A model generated the notes under the pieces. It saw nothing but the letters and a program-made list of their open reading frames with translations, was not told where the DNA came from and searched no databases. Below, one piece after another: positions 39,401 through 49,780 of a stretch of 64,000 bases of DNA; within the stretch, counting starts at the first letter, position 1, and the number at the start of each line of letters is the position of its first letter. The position numbers and the translations under genes are program-made. The stretch is from Hymenoscyphus infarciens (taxonomy: Eukaryota > Ascomycota > Leotiomycetes > Helotiales > Helotiaceae), in the NCBI GenBank assembly GCA_001414345.1, contig LLCB01000025.1, positions 1-64,000 on the forward strand, in the 5' to 3' direction.

Positions 39401-40969
39401 TAGGTTATATAGATAGGTTACTAGAGAAGGTATGTTTATTTTAGAGCTTTATACTTTATAGGCTAGTAGTAGAGAATAGCACTAGGTTATTATATGCTTT
39501 AGTTTTAGTGTTTTTTACTACTACGTAGGAATTCTCTTATATTTTATCCTTTTAAAACCGCGGATTTTTAAGTTTAGTATTTAAGAATACTTAGAGAGGC
39601 TTATACTATTAACTATTTATAAGTTTAGTTAAGTAGAGAGTAGTATAGAGTGTATATACTTAGGACTACTAATAGTATTCCTACTATAATAATAGTTAAC
39701 ATAGGCGTCTACTATTATAACTTCTCTATTATTATATACAAGTTTACTATAAGGTTCTACAAGGGTCTATTAAGAGGCTAGGCGATTATTACTAGGTTCT
39801 AGTCTCTTATAAGAGGCTTTAAACGTAGATAATATATTATAGGATCCTATAAGTACTCTTTCTAAAGAGCTCTCTTAGATATAGTTAGGCTTAAAGCTTA
39901 TATAGGATTTCGTTATAGCTTTTTAATACTAGGTTTAGTTATATATAGATGTTCGTTTTACTACTAAAGAAGCTCTAGCTACGAGTAAATTTAACTTATC
40001 TTCTTTAGGTATAATCCTAGAAATAGGCTTAATAGACGATTTCTATATTATAGAAGTAGAGCTAATTTAGGATTTTATACTATTGTCTCTAAGAGGGAGC
40101 TTATATACTAAGCTATTAGTAGCGGACGATAACGTCCCTGCTTAGTTAAGCCGAATTATTTTAGAGGAATTCGAGGGTTAAGTATAGAGTATCTATAATA
40201 GACCCTCTATACTATAATATACTATAGAGTAGGTTAGATATAAAGTTTAAATTAAGCTCTTAAGAATAGAGAACAGCGCTTAAATTAATAGATTTGTAAG
40301 GATTATATACTTACTTGTAGATAATAGCAATAGCTAGGAATAGTAGTTAATAATTGAAGGAGAAGATATTAGACCTTAGCGGTTTATAGCCTTATAGCTC
40401 GTAGTCCTAGAAATAGGTGATATTAAAGAAGAAACGACTAAGATAAGAGCGACGTAGATAGATTATATATCTTATTTAACTCCTTTATTCTTTCTTTAAA
40501 AGTAGAGCGAAAAATATTAAAACGACTAATAATATAAAGGAAAGGAGAACGGTTATCTAAAAATAGAGTAATTAGGGATATTAGGAAAGTGTAATATTAT
40601 AAAATTATTCTCTAAAGCTACTTAGAGCGTAGATTTGTAAGTAGCCTAGTATAGATATAGACGGTTTTAGTAATTAGAAAGGAGAATATAATATAGAGGA
40701 TAATAGATTTACTATAGATAGTTAGTCGGTTTGTAGATCTTATAGTAATACGTAGTTCTTTATATACTATATAGAACACTTTCTAAAGATTATAAAAGAG
40801 CGCTGTTCCTAGAGTAAAAGCATTTACGAAGCTATTATTTACTCTTATATTTATATAATTAGAGAGAGAGCGAAAGAGAAGAGTAAGAGTAAATAGGCTC
40901 TAGACTTGCGATTTTAATTAGGAGATTATAGTATCTAATTATAGTATTATAAGCTTAAGAGCGTATAAT
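39401..40969. other. RIP-degraded DNA, no recognised feature
   Basis: No intact frame. Minus-strand coding traces may extend the coiled-coil relic to about 40,400, but I could not follow the phase with confidence. Confidence 0.4.
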
Positions 40970-41440
40970 TTAGGTGGTGGCTATAGACTAAAGTAGACTT
41001 ACAAAATTGTTAGACTCCTGGTATTGCCGGCTTACTATGTATAGGGCTACTCGATCGGGGATTGGTTACGGTTAGTAGGATCGTTGTAGAGGCATCTAGA
41101 TTTAGATTAAAGCTTGACGTTTAAAGGCATCAGACGTAGTCGGTGGGATTGGCGGGTGTTAGGCGTCCTATTAATAAAAAGATTTAAACATTCGACCTCA
41201 GCGCGGTGGATTTCAGCGGTGATTCGTAAGGTTATGGGTGTAGGAGACAAGCTATGCGTGTAGCGGTGGGTGGGAAAGGGAACGAGGGTTGTCAGGGCCG
41301 GGAAACGAGCTTACTAACGTCCTTGAAAATCTTAGAAAGAAGGAGCCTGTCGCGCTGCCGCGCTCTTCGTCTTATTAATCTTAGGGGTAAGATCACTCGA
41401 GTAAAGCAGAGGCTAAGCAACGTAATCTTATATAAGATTA
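40970..41440. other. Island that escaped RIP inside the AT-rich block
   Basis: For about 470 bp the sequence is much richer in G and C and contains normal numbers of CA and TG dinucleotides (for example gcggtgggattggcgggtgt and cagggccgggaaacgag), in sharp contrast to both flanks. Two overlapping short open frames, 64 codons on plus (41,254-41,448) and 63 on minus (41,292-41,483), have no recognisable domain and are probably chance. It is not a tRNA or 5S gene by inspection. A run of 17 A (41,568-41,584) lies downstream. It may be single-copy DNA, or a recent insertion not yet mutated. Confidence 0.75.
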
Positions 41441-44011
41441 GATTATAGTATAATTTAGAGGTTGATAAGAATAATTTAAACAAGGTTTTAGAGAAATAAG
41501 AGGCTATGATTAGCTAGAAAAAAAAGAGTAGGCGGTGAGAGTTAGTAGAATATCAATTATAAATATTAAAAAAAAAAAAAAAAAGATAAAGGAAGAGAAT
41601 TATTTTATATTATAGATAAATAGCAAATTAATTAAGCAACGCCAGAAGCTATGTTAGCTAGCTAATAAAAAAAAGAGAGAAAAAAACAGGTCTCTCTTAG
41701 ACTCTTATTAATAACGATTTATAGATATATAAGGGATAAATGTTAATAAAACCTTAATAATTAAGATAAGAAGAAGAAGAAGGAGATAGAGAGAAAGGAG
41801 AAAGATAACATCGCTTCTTAATATAATATTAAATAGGCTAAGGAAAAAGTTTTATTATAAGAAGATATAAATAAAAGATAATATTCCTATAAACATAGCC
41901 TTGTTTATAAGCTAATTAATACTATATTTAATAATCGAGAGTAGTAAGAGGATAGACTCTCTCTAGAACAGAAGCTATAATAATCGTAACATTTCTACCT
42001 ACTTATTCTATAGTAAGTAAGTCGAAATCTAGAGCTTTACTACTAGGTCTTGCCTTTATAACGAATTAAAAAGGCTTCTCTTTATAGCGTTTAATATTTA
42101 TAATCTTTATATTTATTTTAATAAGGGATATTTAAAAGGCTATATTACTTCTTTTAATATATACGATAAGGAGAAAGAGAGAGAGAAGAGCTAGGTTAAA
42201 TAAGGATTAGCTTTTAAGACATTCTATTAGAATATATAGGCTTACTATTAGTAATAAGGCGAATACTATAGAGCTTAGTAAGTAAGACGTTATTTATATC
42301 TCTTACTTCTAATACCTTATTAGTCTCGAGGGTTAGAGTTTCTAGTGTTATAAACTTGTCGAGAAGAGTAGGTCTCTTATAAGAGGCATATAAATAATAT
42401 AGCTAGTGTTTAAGATTAAGAGTTACCTCTATATACTTTGCTTTATCGAAAGGTCTAGAATAGTAAGAATACTATTAAGTAGCCTATATACTTACTATTA
42501 CTAAGGTTAGATCCTAGAAACGTAATACTAGAAGGTCTATCTTTTTATAAATTAATATTAGTAAAATGTTTATTTTAGTATAAGGTATAGTATAAGTATA
42601 ATATAATAAGAGGTTACTAGGTTACTTAAAGAGGTAGTATAACTTCTTTATATACTCTTATAACTCTTAGTTAACCTAAAGTAAGATAGGATTTAGATAC
42701 TTCTCTAGAATTATATTAATAATCTAATAAATTCTTCTTTTAAGAGTAGGTTTAGGTAGTAAGAAATATACCTTCCTACCTAGAAGTATAATAAGATCTT
42801 AAATCTTAAAATAGACTTTAGTAAAGAGTAGAGTAAAGTATATAAATATTAATAGAGATAGTAGTTAGAGGTTATTAACTTAGTAAGTAAAGAGAAGTAT
42901 CTAGTTAAAGATATATATTTATATCTTTATAAGACGTAATTCCTACTAAGCTTTAGTAATCTCCTCTTATCTCTTTCTATTCTACTAAATCTAGGATAGG
43001 TATAGTAGACGTTAGATTTATTAATTTTATAGTACTAAGAGAACTAGAAGAGAGAAGAGGAGGGAGAGGTTAAGATAAAGGTAAGGAAACTTACCTTCTA
43101 CTTAGTTATATTCTCTTTACTCGAGTTCTATACTATAGTATAAGGCTTATATTATCCTAGATTAACTAGGAGATAATACTATAAAGAGAAGAGGGGATTA
43201 GGATTCGCTTATAAGCTTAAAGAGTAAAACTTACATTTCTATAGTTAACCTCTCTATAATACCTAATAAAGGCAGTTACTAGTAAGAGAGTAACTCTTCG
43301 TAGTCGTAGCTCCTTATATATAAGAGTTACTAATTTTACTCTTACGTTATTATAGAATTCGGATAGTAGAAGGACTATAAGATCGGTGCCGTGTTTAGTA
43401 AATCTAAAAGTCTCTAACAGTTTATATAGAGGTTACTTTATATTAGGATATAAGGACGACATTACTAGAGAGTTAGTACTTCTTAAAAATAGAATTCTTA
43501 CTATAGTAACTTAAATTTAGTAGACTAGAAACATATAGTAAGCTAATGTAGTATTAGTATGTTTATATAGATAAGAACTTATAAGTAGAATAAGTATGTT
43601 TAAAGAGAACAACTATTAGTTAAGGTCGAGGTTAAGATTTAAGAGAATCGATCTCTTACTAGGTAAGAAGAGGCTTATAAGTATTCTAGAGCCGATTAAT
43701 AAGGAGGGATATAAGAAAGGCTATGCCGTTTCTAGCTAAATGTTAAAAGTATTAACAACCGCGAGGAAGAGTTATAGTTAGCCTAATATTATAATAGTAG
43801 GTAGTAAATCGAGGTAGATACTAGAGCCTTAGTATACTAGCTAAGATCTCTTACTACTTATTCTTAGAAGATAACTAAACCTTAATAACTTCGAAGTATA
43901 AAACGTTAACTTTATAACGCTACCTAATCTAGTTAAGTAAGCCTTATAATTTAAGAGTAAGTAAATATAAGTTAATCGGGGTTAAGATTAATATACCTCT
44001 CTTATAGTTCG
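41441..44011. other. RIP-degraded DNA, no recognised feature
   Basis: Starts with an A-rich stretch including a 17-A run at 41,568-41,584. CA/TG depletion resumes. Fragmentary frames are visible on the plus strand, but none could be followed far or assigned. Confidence 0.45.
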
Positions 44012-44362
44012 CTTACTATAAGAGAGTCCTTCACCTTCTCTCTTTCTCTATTCTCTTACTATAAGAGAGTCCTTTACCTTCTCTCTTTCCCTATTCTCCT
44101 ACTCTAAGAAAGTCCTTCACCTTCTCTCTCTCCTTATTCTCCTACTCTAAGAGAGTCCTTTACCTTCTCTCTCTCTCTATTCCTCTATTCTAAGAAAGTC
44201 CTTTACCTTCTCTCTCTCTCTATTCTCCTACTCTAAGAGAGTCCTTTACCTTCTCTCTCTCTCTATTCCTCTACTCTAAGAGAGTCCTTTACCTTCTCTC
44301 TCTCTCTATTCCCTTACTCTAAGAGAGTCTTTTACCTTCTCTACCCCTCTCTAATACTAACT
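44012..44362. repeat. 43-bp minisatellite, about eight copies
   Basis: The landmark agagagtcc (or agaaagtcc) falls at 44,021, 44,064, 44,107, 44,150, 44,193, 44,236, 44,279 and 44,322, always 43 bp apart. Each unit continues tt(c/t)accttctctctctctctatt and cyctactctaag, so one strand is pyrimidine-rich. 43 is not a multiple of three, so the array is unlikely to be coding. Such polypurine/polypyrimidine tracts can form triplex or slip during replication. Confidence 0.92.
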
Positions 44363-44899
44363 CGGATTTTCCTAACTTTAACTTTAGATATCTCTTTCCT
44401 AATCTCTTCTCTATAAGAGGTATTAACTAACACTATCTCTACTTCCTATTCCTATCTCTCTATTAAATCTCTATATAACCGTTACCTTCTTCTTATATTA
44501 CCTCTTTTTAATAGTATCTAAAGTAGAATAGTAGACGCTATATCAAGCTAAGACGTTAATAACTAACTTAACTTTAATAACTTAATATAATACCCTCTCT
44601 AATATAAGAGAAGGTTCTAGGCCTACTATTCTTTACCTATTATAAGAGTATCTCTAATCCTACTCTATTAGTATTATCGACTAACTATTCCTAACTATAG
44701 ATATCTACTAGTAGTTAAAACAACGTTAGCCTTATCCCCGTTCTACCTAAGAACGGTGTAATATATAGAGATATAGTACTATTCTATACTAACGAGATAT
44801 TAAACTTCTTTGTTATTAGTAGTTATTAACCTAAGATATATTACTTTAGATACGTTAATAGGTAACGTGCTACTATTAGAGTAGTCTTTCTTACTAGAG

Positions 44900-46992
44900 A
44901 TATATTAGAGGACATAATTACTTGATTAATATCGATTTATAGTTCTATCTTAGGAGTATAACCTAGATTTAAGGCTAGAGAAGGACTTGCCGCTGCTATA
45001 GTAGTATAGTATAGATAGGAGCTAAGTAAGAAGTATAAGGTAGTCGAGGTTACGCTACCTTTAAAGTAGAGAGCCTTTCTTAAAGAGCTATACTAACACC
45101 TAATTAAGGTATCTCTAAGATTAGTAAAGTATAAGATAAACATATTCGCGCTATATTAAAATATCTACCTTAATACAAGTAAATACTAGGTAGTAGATTT
45201 CCTAGATCTATAGGTATTTATATCCTCTTAATATACTCTTACGATATTTAACGTCTTTCTAGATAATAACTTAGATAGTCTTATAGCTATATATATTACT
45301 AGATAGTATAGATCTTATATAGATCTATAATAGAAGCTACTAACCGATAGACCGGTAGACGACTAGAGTGTTTCCTATAGCTACTAGATCTGCTTTAATA
45401 CTTCGCTAGCTCTCTTAAATTACTACCTAACCTTATTAACAAATATCCTTAAGTATTTCTAGCTATTAGCCTAATATATATACCTATTAACGGTGATTAC
45501 TAAGGTCGTCTTCTTAGAGAACGAGGAGTAGAATATTATAGAGCTTAAGGATATATTTATACTCGATTAAGATATAGACTTCTTTAACAAGGTCTTAGTA
45601 ACTACTACTATAGGAATGTTTACTAGTATACTAAGAGAGTTAAAGTTAGAATTGTTTAACTATATAGTATATTTATAATATATTTTATTATAACTATATA
45701 GTACTATTATTAAGTTCTTAACTTATCTCTTATAAGGTATTCTTAGCTATAGAGAGGACCTAATAAGTATTAAGAAGGAGTATCCTGTTTTTTCTATATA
45801 TTTAAGAGCTTAGAACATAGTACTACGCGTATTGTAATAGCTTTAACTAAGTAGACTAGACGATATATAGTTTCCTACGACGAGTCTAGAGCATCTCCTT
45901 TAGGTTTGTCTAGAGGTTAATAACTTTATCTTATATATATAACATTTCTTTAGGTATACCTAGATATTTACTCTCTTTGATTTCCTATACTCTAAGCTAT
46001 TTACTAATATTAAGTATCTCTTATTAGTTAACTTATAGAGTAAGGAGTTATAATCTTACTTTAAGTAATATTAAGACGAGACTAACGAAAATAGCTAACT
46101 TATTATTATAGTAAGTGTTATACTAATAGGTTATACCTTTATAGAAGAGGTCTCTCTTATTATCGATTTTGAGCTATTTAACTATGTTCTCTAATAATAG
46201 AGTACTAGTGTTATGTTTATATATTAGGAGAACTTAGCCTCTCTCTGTCTTAATTAGAATATACGTAGTTAGGTTTCGCTTATATAACATATATAGAATT
46301 AGATATAGATAGACGCTATTAAGGTTATAGAGGAGTATTAGTTAGCTAGTAAGTAAGGGTTTTAGAGTAGAATACTAAAGATCTTCTTTTAGGTTCGATT
46401 AATTTGCGCTAGTAAGCTTTAGTTAACCTTAAGAAAGCTCTTCGACCTAAATAACCTATTACTCGTTTAGTAAAACTTAGGTTATAAAGAGGATAATTCT
46501 ACGATACTAGATTTTTATTAAATATAATAGTTAAATCTAGGTAGTATAGTAGATCTTTATAAGGAGTTGAAAACTAGTAGATCTTTATAAAGAGTTAAAA
46601 ACTAGCTATTTTTTATTTATTTTATATCGACTATAGCTTACTAGTATTATAAGACAGTTTACTATTCTATTATTACTACTATATAGTTACTCTAAAAGAG
46701 CTGGCCCTTTTACTTAAGAGGTGCGTTAACGACTTAGTGGATTCGGTTATAGCTTTATAATCTAATAAGTTCTAAAAGTACTAGTATTATTCGCTCTACT
46801 TTGTCTTTACTTAGCTTTAGCCTTCTAGTACTTTATAATCTAATAGGTTCTAAAAGTGCTAGCATTATTCGCTCTATCTTATCTTTACTTAGCTTTAGCT
46901 TTCTAGTACTTTACAATCTAATAGGTTCTAAAAGTGCCAGCATTTATTTCGCCTTACCTTATCTCTACTTAGCTTTAGCCTTCTTTAATTAA
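44900..46992 (+). pseudogene. RIP-inactivated long open frame ending in 26-residue repeats, family unknown
   Basis: Plus-strand frame 1 can be followed for about 700 codons with many TAG and TAA but essentially no TGA. It is Leu/Tyr/Ile-rich with recognisable protein-like stretches (KVSLRLVKYKINIFALYQNI, ENEEQNIIELKDIFILDQD and SKLFTNIKYLLLVNLQSKEL). Its last part enters the 78-bp (26-codon) repeats, where a 63-codon stretch (46,801-46,992) is open and contains SLLVLYNLIGSKSASII twice. I considered a tyrosine-recombinase (Starship captain) and a reverse transcriptase but saw no conserved residues for either. It may be a transposon protein; the function is unknown. Confidence 0.45.
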
Positions 46993-47068
46993 AGTACTTT
47001 ATAATCTAATAGGCTCTAAAAGTGCTGGCATTATTTCGCCCTACCTTGTCTCTACTTAGCTTTTAATC
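46741..47068. repeat. 78-bp tandem repeat, four copies, last one spaced 88 bp
   Basis: The landmark tctaaaagt occurs at 46,771, 46,849, 46,927 and 47,015. The first two gaps are 78 bp; the last is 88 bp because of a 10-base insertion (tttaattaaa region). Each unit has tctaaaagtgcyagcattat, then tcgcyctacyttrtct, ttacttagctttagc and ctttataatctaatagg. The right-hand copies keep CA/TG (gtgccagca, gtgctggca) while the left ones have become gtactagta, so this array straddles the RIP boundary and shows the unmutated form of the motif. Confidence 0.9.
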
Positions 47069-47281
47069 ATTTACAACGATAATAATTTCCTACTTTCAAT
47101 ATAGCTGCTTAGCATTTCAGTAATTCAGATTTCACGGTCGCACTGTTTCATTTTTTAAATTACAAGTCATTTGGTTTTAAGGGAATTGTATTCTTATAAT
47201 AGGGTGGTGGGTTTCTATCGCTAGCATGATTTCCTTCCATCAACATTTCACTGATAGTTCATCATCCCCGGGATCACACCT

Positions 47282-47773
47282 TTAACTTCGGTCCTTAGCC
47301 CAGGCACTCTCCTTCTTGATTTCCTCAAGGTTCTCGGGGGAAATGTCGGGGACGATATTATACTTCTCTCGAATCTCCGCAGGCGTAAGACCTTTCAAAG
47401 AGTTGGCAACCGTCTTCGCACCGAGATCAAAGAGTGCTTTGATGTCGAGGAAGTTTGCGGCCAATACGATGTCAAAGATGACTTCATTCGAGGCGTTGAT
47501 GAACTCCTTGTCCCATGCGCTAATCCCCTTGGATCCAAGGTAAGCTTGGGGTTCGGGAGCGTCGTCCTTGTGGTGTTCGCACCAGGCGACGACTCTCTTG
47601 AGGATATCTCCATCTACCTCACTGATGGGGATAGGGTCGGTTGTATCTTCACCAAGATCCTCGAGCATGTCGTGGATCACAGCGGAGCGGGAGGAGATGA
47701 CGGCGCGATCGATCAGGATGGAGGCTCTGTCCTTTGAAATGAGGGTGATTTGGGTTGGGGTGGAGGCCGACAT
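47282..47773 (-). CDS. SKP1-like protein (SCF ubiquitin ligase adaptor family)
   Basis: 163 residues, one exon, ATG at 47,773 and TAA at 47,282. SKP1 proteins bridge cullin-1 to F-box proteins in SCF ubiquitin ligases and also occur in other F-box complexes. The N-terminal BTB/POZ-like fold covers roughly residues 5-75 (VISSRSAVIHDMLEDLGED, then PIPISEVDGDILKRVVAWCE), followed by the hallmark WDKEFI and VLAANFLDIKALFDLGAKTV. The C-terminal F-box-binding region is KGLTPAEIREKYNI and ends SAWAKDRS. Length is normal for the family. Compared with typical fungal SKP1 (as recalled), the C-terminus is divergent and there are no introns, so this may be a paralogue or retrocopy rather than the main SKP1. 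It lies about 210 bp from the RIP-mutated block but has normal base composition. Confidence 0.9.
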   Translation of the reverse strand: MSASTPTQITLISKDRASILIDRAVISSRSAVIHDMLEDLGEDTTDPIPISEVDGDILKRVVAWCEHHKDDAPEPQAYLGSKGISAWDKEFINASNEVIFDIVLAANFLDIKALFDLGAKTVANSLKGLTPAEIREKYNIVPDISPENLEEIKKESAWAKDRS

Positions 47774-48759
47774 TTTGAAAGTTGATATTGAATGTCTATA
47801 ATTTTGGTTGAATGTAAGTGTAGAAGAAAGGTAAGGTGGATAGATAATTTGAAGACTTGAAATTAGTCACCAACATATAATGAAAGACTAAAAGTGTTTT
47901 GACTCATGCCAGAATTGTTCTTGTTATTCATTCCATTCTAAGCCTTCAATGTACCTAAGGTGCCTGTGGAGTGTGACAATAACAAAGAAAGTGATGCTAA
48001 TCTAAAGAACTTTGCTCAAATTGCTGGTGAATGGCTTTGGATTTTCTTTCATAGAAATTACTGTCTTGACCAATGATTCTATTTTGATATACATTGCTGA
48101 TGAAAGTATTAGAATCAACACAAGTATGAGAGAGGGGCCAGTGAGGTAGAAAAATATCCTTTGTTCTCAGGGACTCCACTTTTGTCGAATCTAACCAACC
48201 TTGACCAACCAAGTAAGTTGGCAAAAGACTTCAAAATAATTACAAGCTTTGAGTCCTCAAGGCAGCCGCTGACTAGAACAGCTCTTCTCAAGTAACAAAC
48301 ATAGGACAGCTGGAGGGTATAGGTGTTGTATCATCGCGCTTATTCACTAGGTGAATCTACGGTTTATGAACAAGTTTTTCGCTATCATGCCAAGGCACTC
48401 CCTTCTTAGACAAGTCCCCCCATCCAACGACTTTCAAGTATCCTTTTAAACCAGTAGTAGAGAAAAATAGAGTCCTTGATAAAGAAAGTGACATTTGAAT
48501 GAAGTTTCCACCGTGACCGACATGCACTGGTTTGATCTAATCCTAAAGGCGAAGTCTTCAATAGGATCACCAAGAACTCTTAACGCCAGGGTGCGCTAGG
48601 ACTACCAATTCACTGAACATAAAGCGTTTTTGAATATAAATTCGACGCTACGAACAGTTCAAGCTGAACCCAACAACTTCTCGTCAACACCCGACCTCCC
48701 CTCGATACATCCCCTCTACGAATATTTATTCCTCTCTCATACCCATCTCCACCGCTAAA
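47774..48759. other. Intergenic region between divergent SKP1-like and nuclear-protein genes
   Basis: This 986 bp stretch separates two divergently transcribed genes, so it should hold both promoters. Composition is normal, with no RIP signature. A CT-rich stretch (cctctctcatacccatctcc) lies just upstream of the plus-strand ATG at 48,760, as is common at fungal promoters. A 75-codon minus frame at 47,997-48,224 has no homology I recognise and is taken as chance. Confidence 0.6.
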
Positions 48760-49780
48760 ATGGCGTCCAACATATCCTCTGATTCGAGCGGAAGCAACAA
48801 CGAGTCCACCCCCCCTGAACTCACTGACTTCCTCTCAATGGATCGTGACACTCTCTACAATCTGGCGGCCGAGAGAGACATCCAAGTCACCAAAAAAATC
48901 AAGCATGGAGACCTAGTCTTGAAACTCGTCGAAGACGAAATTTTCGATTGGAATGCAGCCAAGAACTATCCCACAAAAGCTACAGAGCCAAATCGATCGG
49001 TGGAAATACTTTCTGTCACCTCATTTGGAGACGACCAAGCTGAAGTGGCAAAGGGCGAGTCTGGAAGAGCAAAAGGTGTGGTTGGAAGAGCAAAGGTTAA
49101 GGCTGGAGAAGCAAAGATTGCAGCTGGAAATGCAATGGTTAAGGAAGGGGAAGCAATGATTGAGGCCGAGAGGGCGGATATGAGGGCTATAGAATCTCGC
49201 AAGCGAACCAAGCGAGCGCAAAAGTCTCGTGGACTCGATGAGATTGCCCAAGTTATGCGCAACAATATACAGAAAAATGTCGATAAGGACAAACAAGAAG
49301 AAACCCTTGCCAACGCCGAGAAGATGATTGAGAAGCACAGAAGTTTTATTTTCAATAATGTAACTTCCGAGGTATGTTTTACACTCTTTGTACCCACAGA
49401 TGTAATCAAATATCTAATTACTCAACCAGGAACCCAACCAAAAAAAGCGTAAGCGAGAGGAGAACGCAGAGCCCACTACGCCCGCAAGCACCAAGCTCGA
49501 CATGGCCGGCAACACCCACCTTTACATACAACACAAGCCTGCTTTTAGACCTCGCCCCAGCCCCCACTCTGCCCAATTTCTGGAGGAAACCGTCGAGAGT
49601 ACATTGATGAAGGAGGTAAAATACGATTCATTCGGTTGGTACATCATCTTTGAAAACGGCGCAGAAGGAGAAAAAGCAGCGGAAAGCGCAAAGAACCAAC
49701 TTTCGACTCTCGAGAAGAAACTTTGGAAGGATTATCGTGCGAAAGACATTAAATTAATGAAAACAGACACACCTGCTTAA
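48760..49780 (+). CDS. Predicted nuclear protein with SAP-like N-terminus and heptad repeats
   Basis: Two exons, 48,760-49,371 and 49,430-49,780, joined by a 58 nt intron (GTATGT, CTAAT branch, CCAG), give 320 residues. The start (taaaATGGCG) is in a good context. Residues 22-58 (SMDRDTLYNLAAERDIQV, then KKIKHGDLVLKLVEDE) resemble a SAP or Rho-N type nucleic-acid-binding helix pair. Residues 102-143 are six 7-residue units (GRAKGVV, GRAKVKA, GEAKIAA, GNAMVKE, GEAMIEA, ERADMRA), followed by a basic stretch RKRTKRAQK. The second exon opens with KKRKRE, a likely nuclear localisation signal, and ends in a domain with alternating strands and helices (GWYIIFENGAEGEKAAESAK) that might be RRM-like. 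The family is not known to me, and DNA or RNA binding is inference. Confidence 0.8.

Larger units (their letters stand above)
1..47070. other. RIP-mutated AT-rich heterochromatin-like block
   Basis: The sequence is dominated by A and T, with CA and TG dinucleotides nearly absent on both strands, TA in large excess and CG still present. This is the expected product of repeat-induced point mutation, which in ascomycetes converts CpA to TpA in duplicated DNA. No frame longer than about 110 codons is open, yet long frames appear when TAG and TAA are read through as former Gln codons. The right edge is abrupt: by about 47,080 CA and TG return to normal. The block may extend beyond the left end of the window. 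It could be a dispersed repeat cluster, pericentromeric or subtelomeric; nothing seen here decides which. Confidence 0.93.

Noticed and set aside
41254..41483. Overlapping 64- and 63-codon frames in the un-mutated island
   Set aside because: They overlap on opposite strands, have unusual Arg/Leu-rich composition and no domain; probably chance openings in GC-richer DNA.
44900..46992. Starship captain (tyrosine recombinase) or reverse transcriptase
   Set aside because: No conserved R-H-R-Y residues or YxDD-type motif could be recognised in the readable frame.
1..47070. CRISPR array or bacterial-type operons
   Set aside because: The tandem repeats have no unique spacers and the sequence is eukaryotic.
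48953..49159. Separate coiled-coil gene in the second frame
   Set aside because: The first frame is open from a good ATG, splices cleanly and continues into the second exon; the second frame is kept only as a finding.
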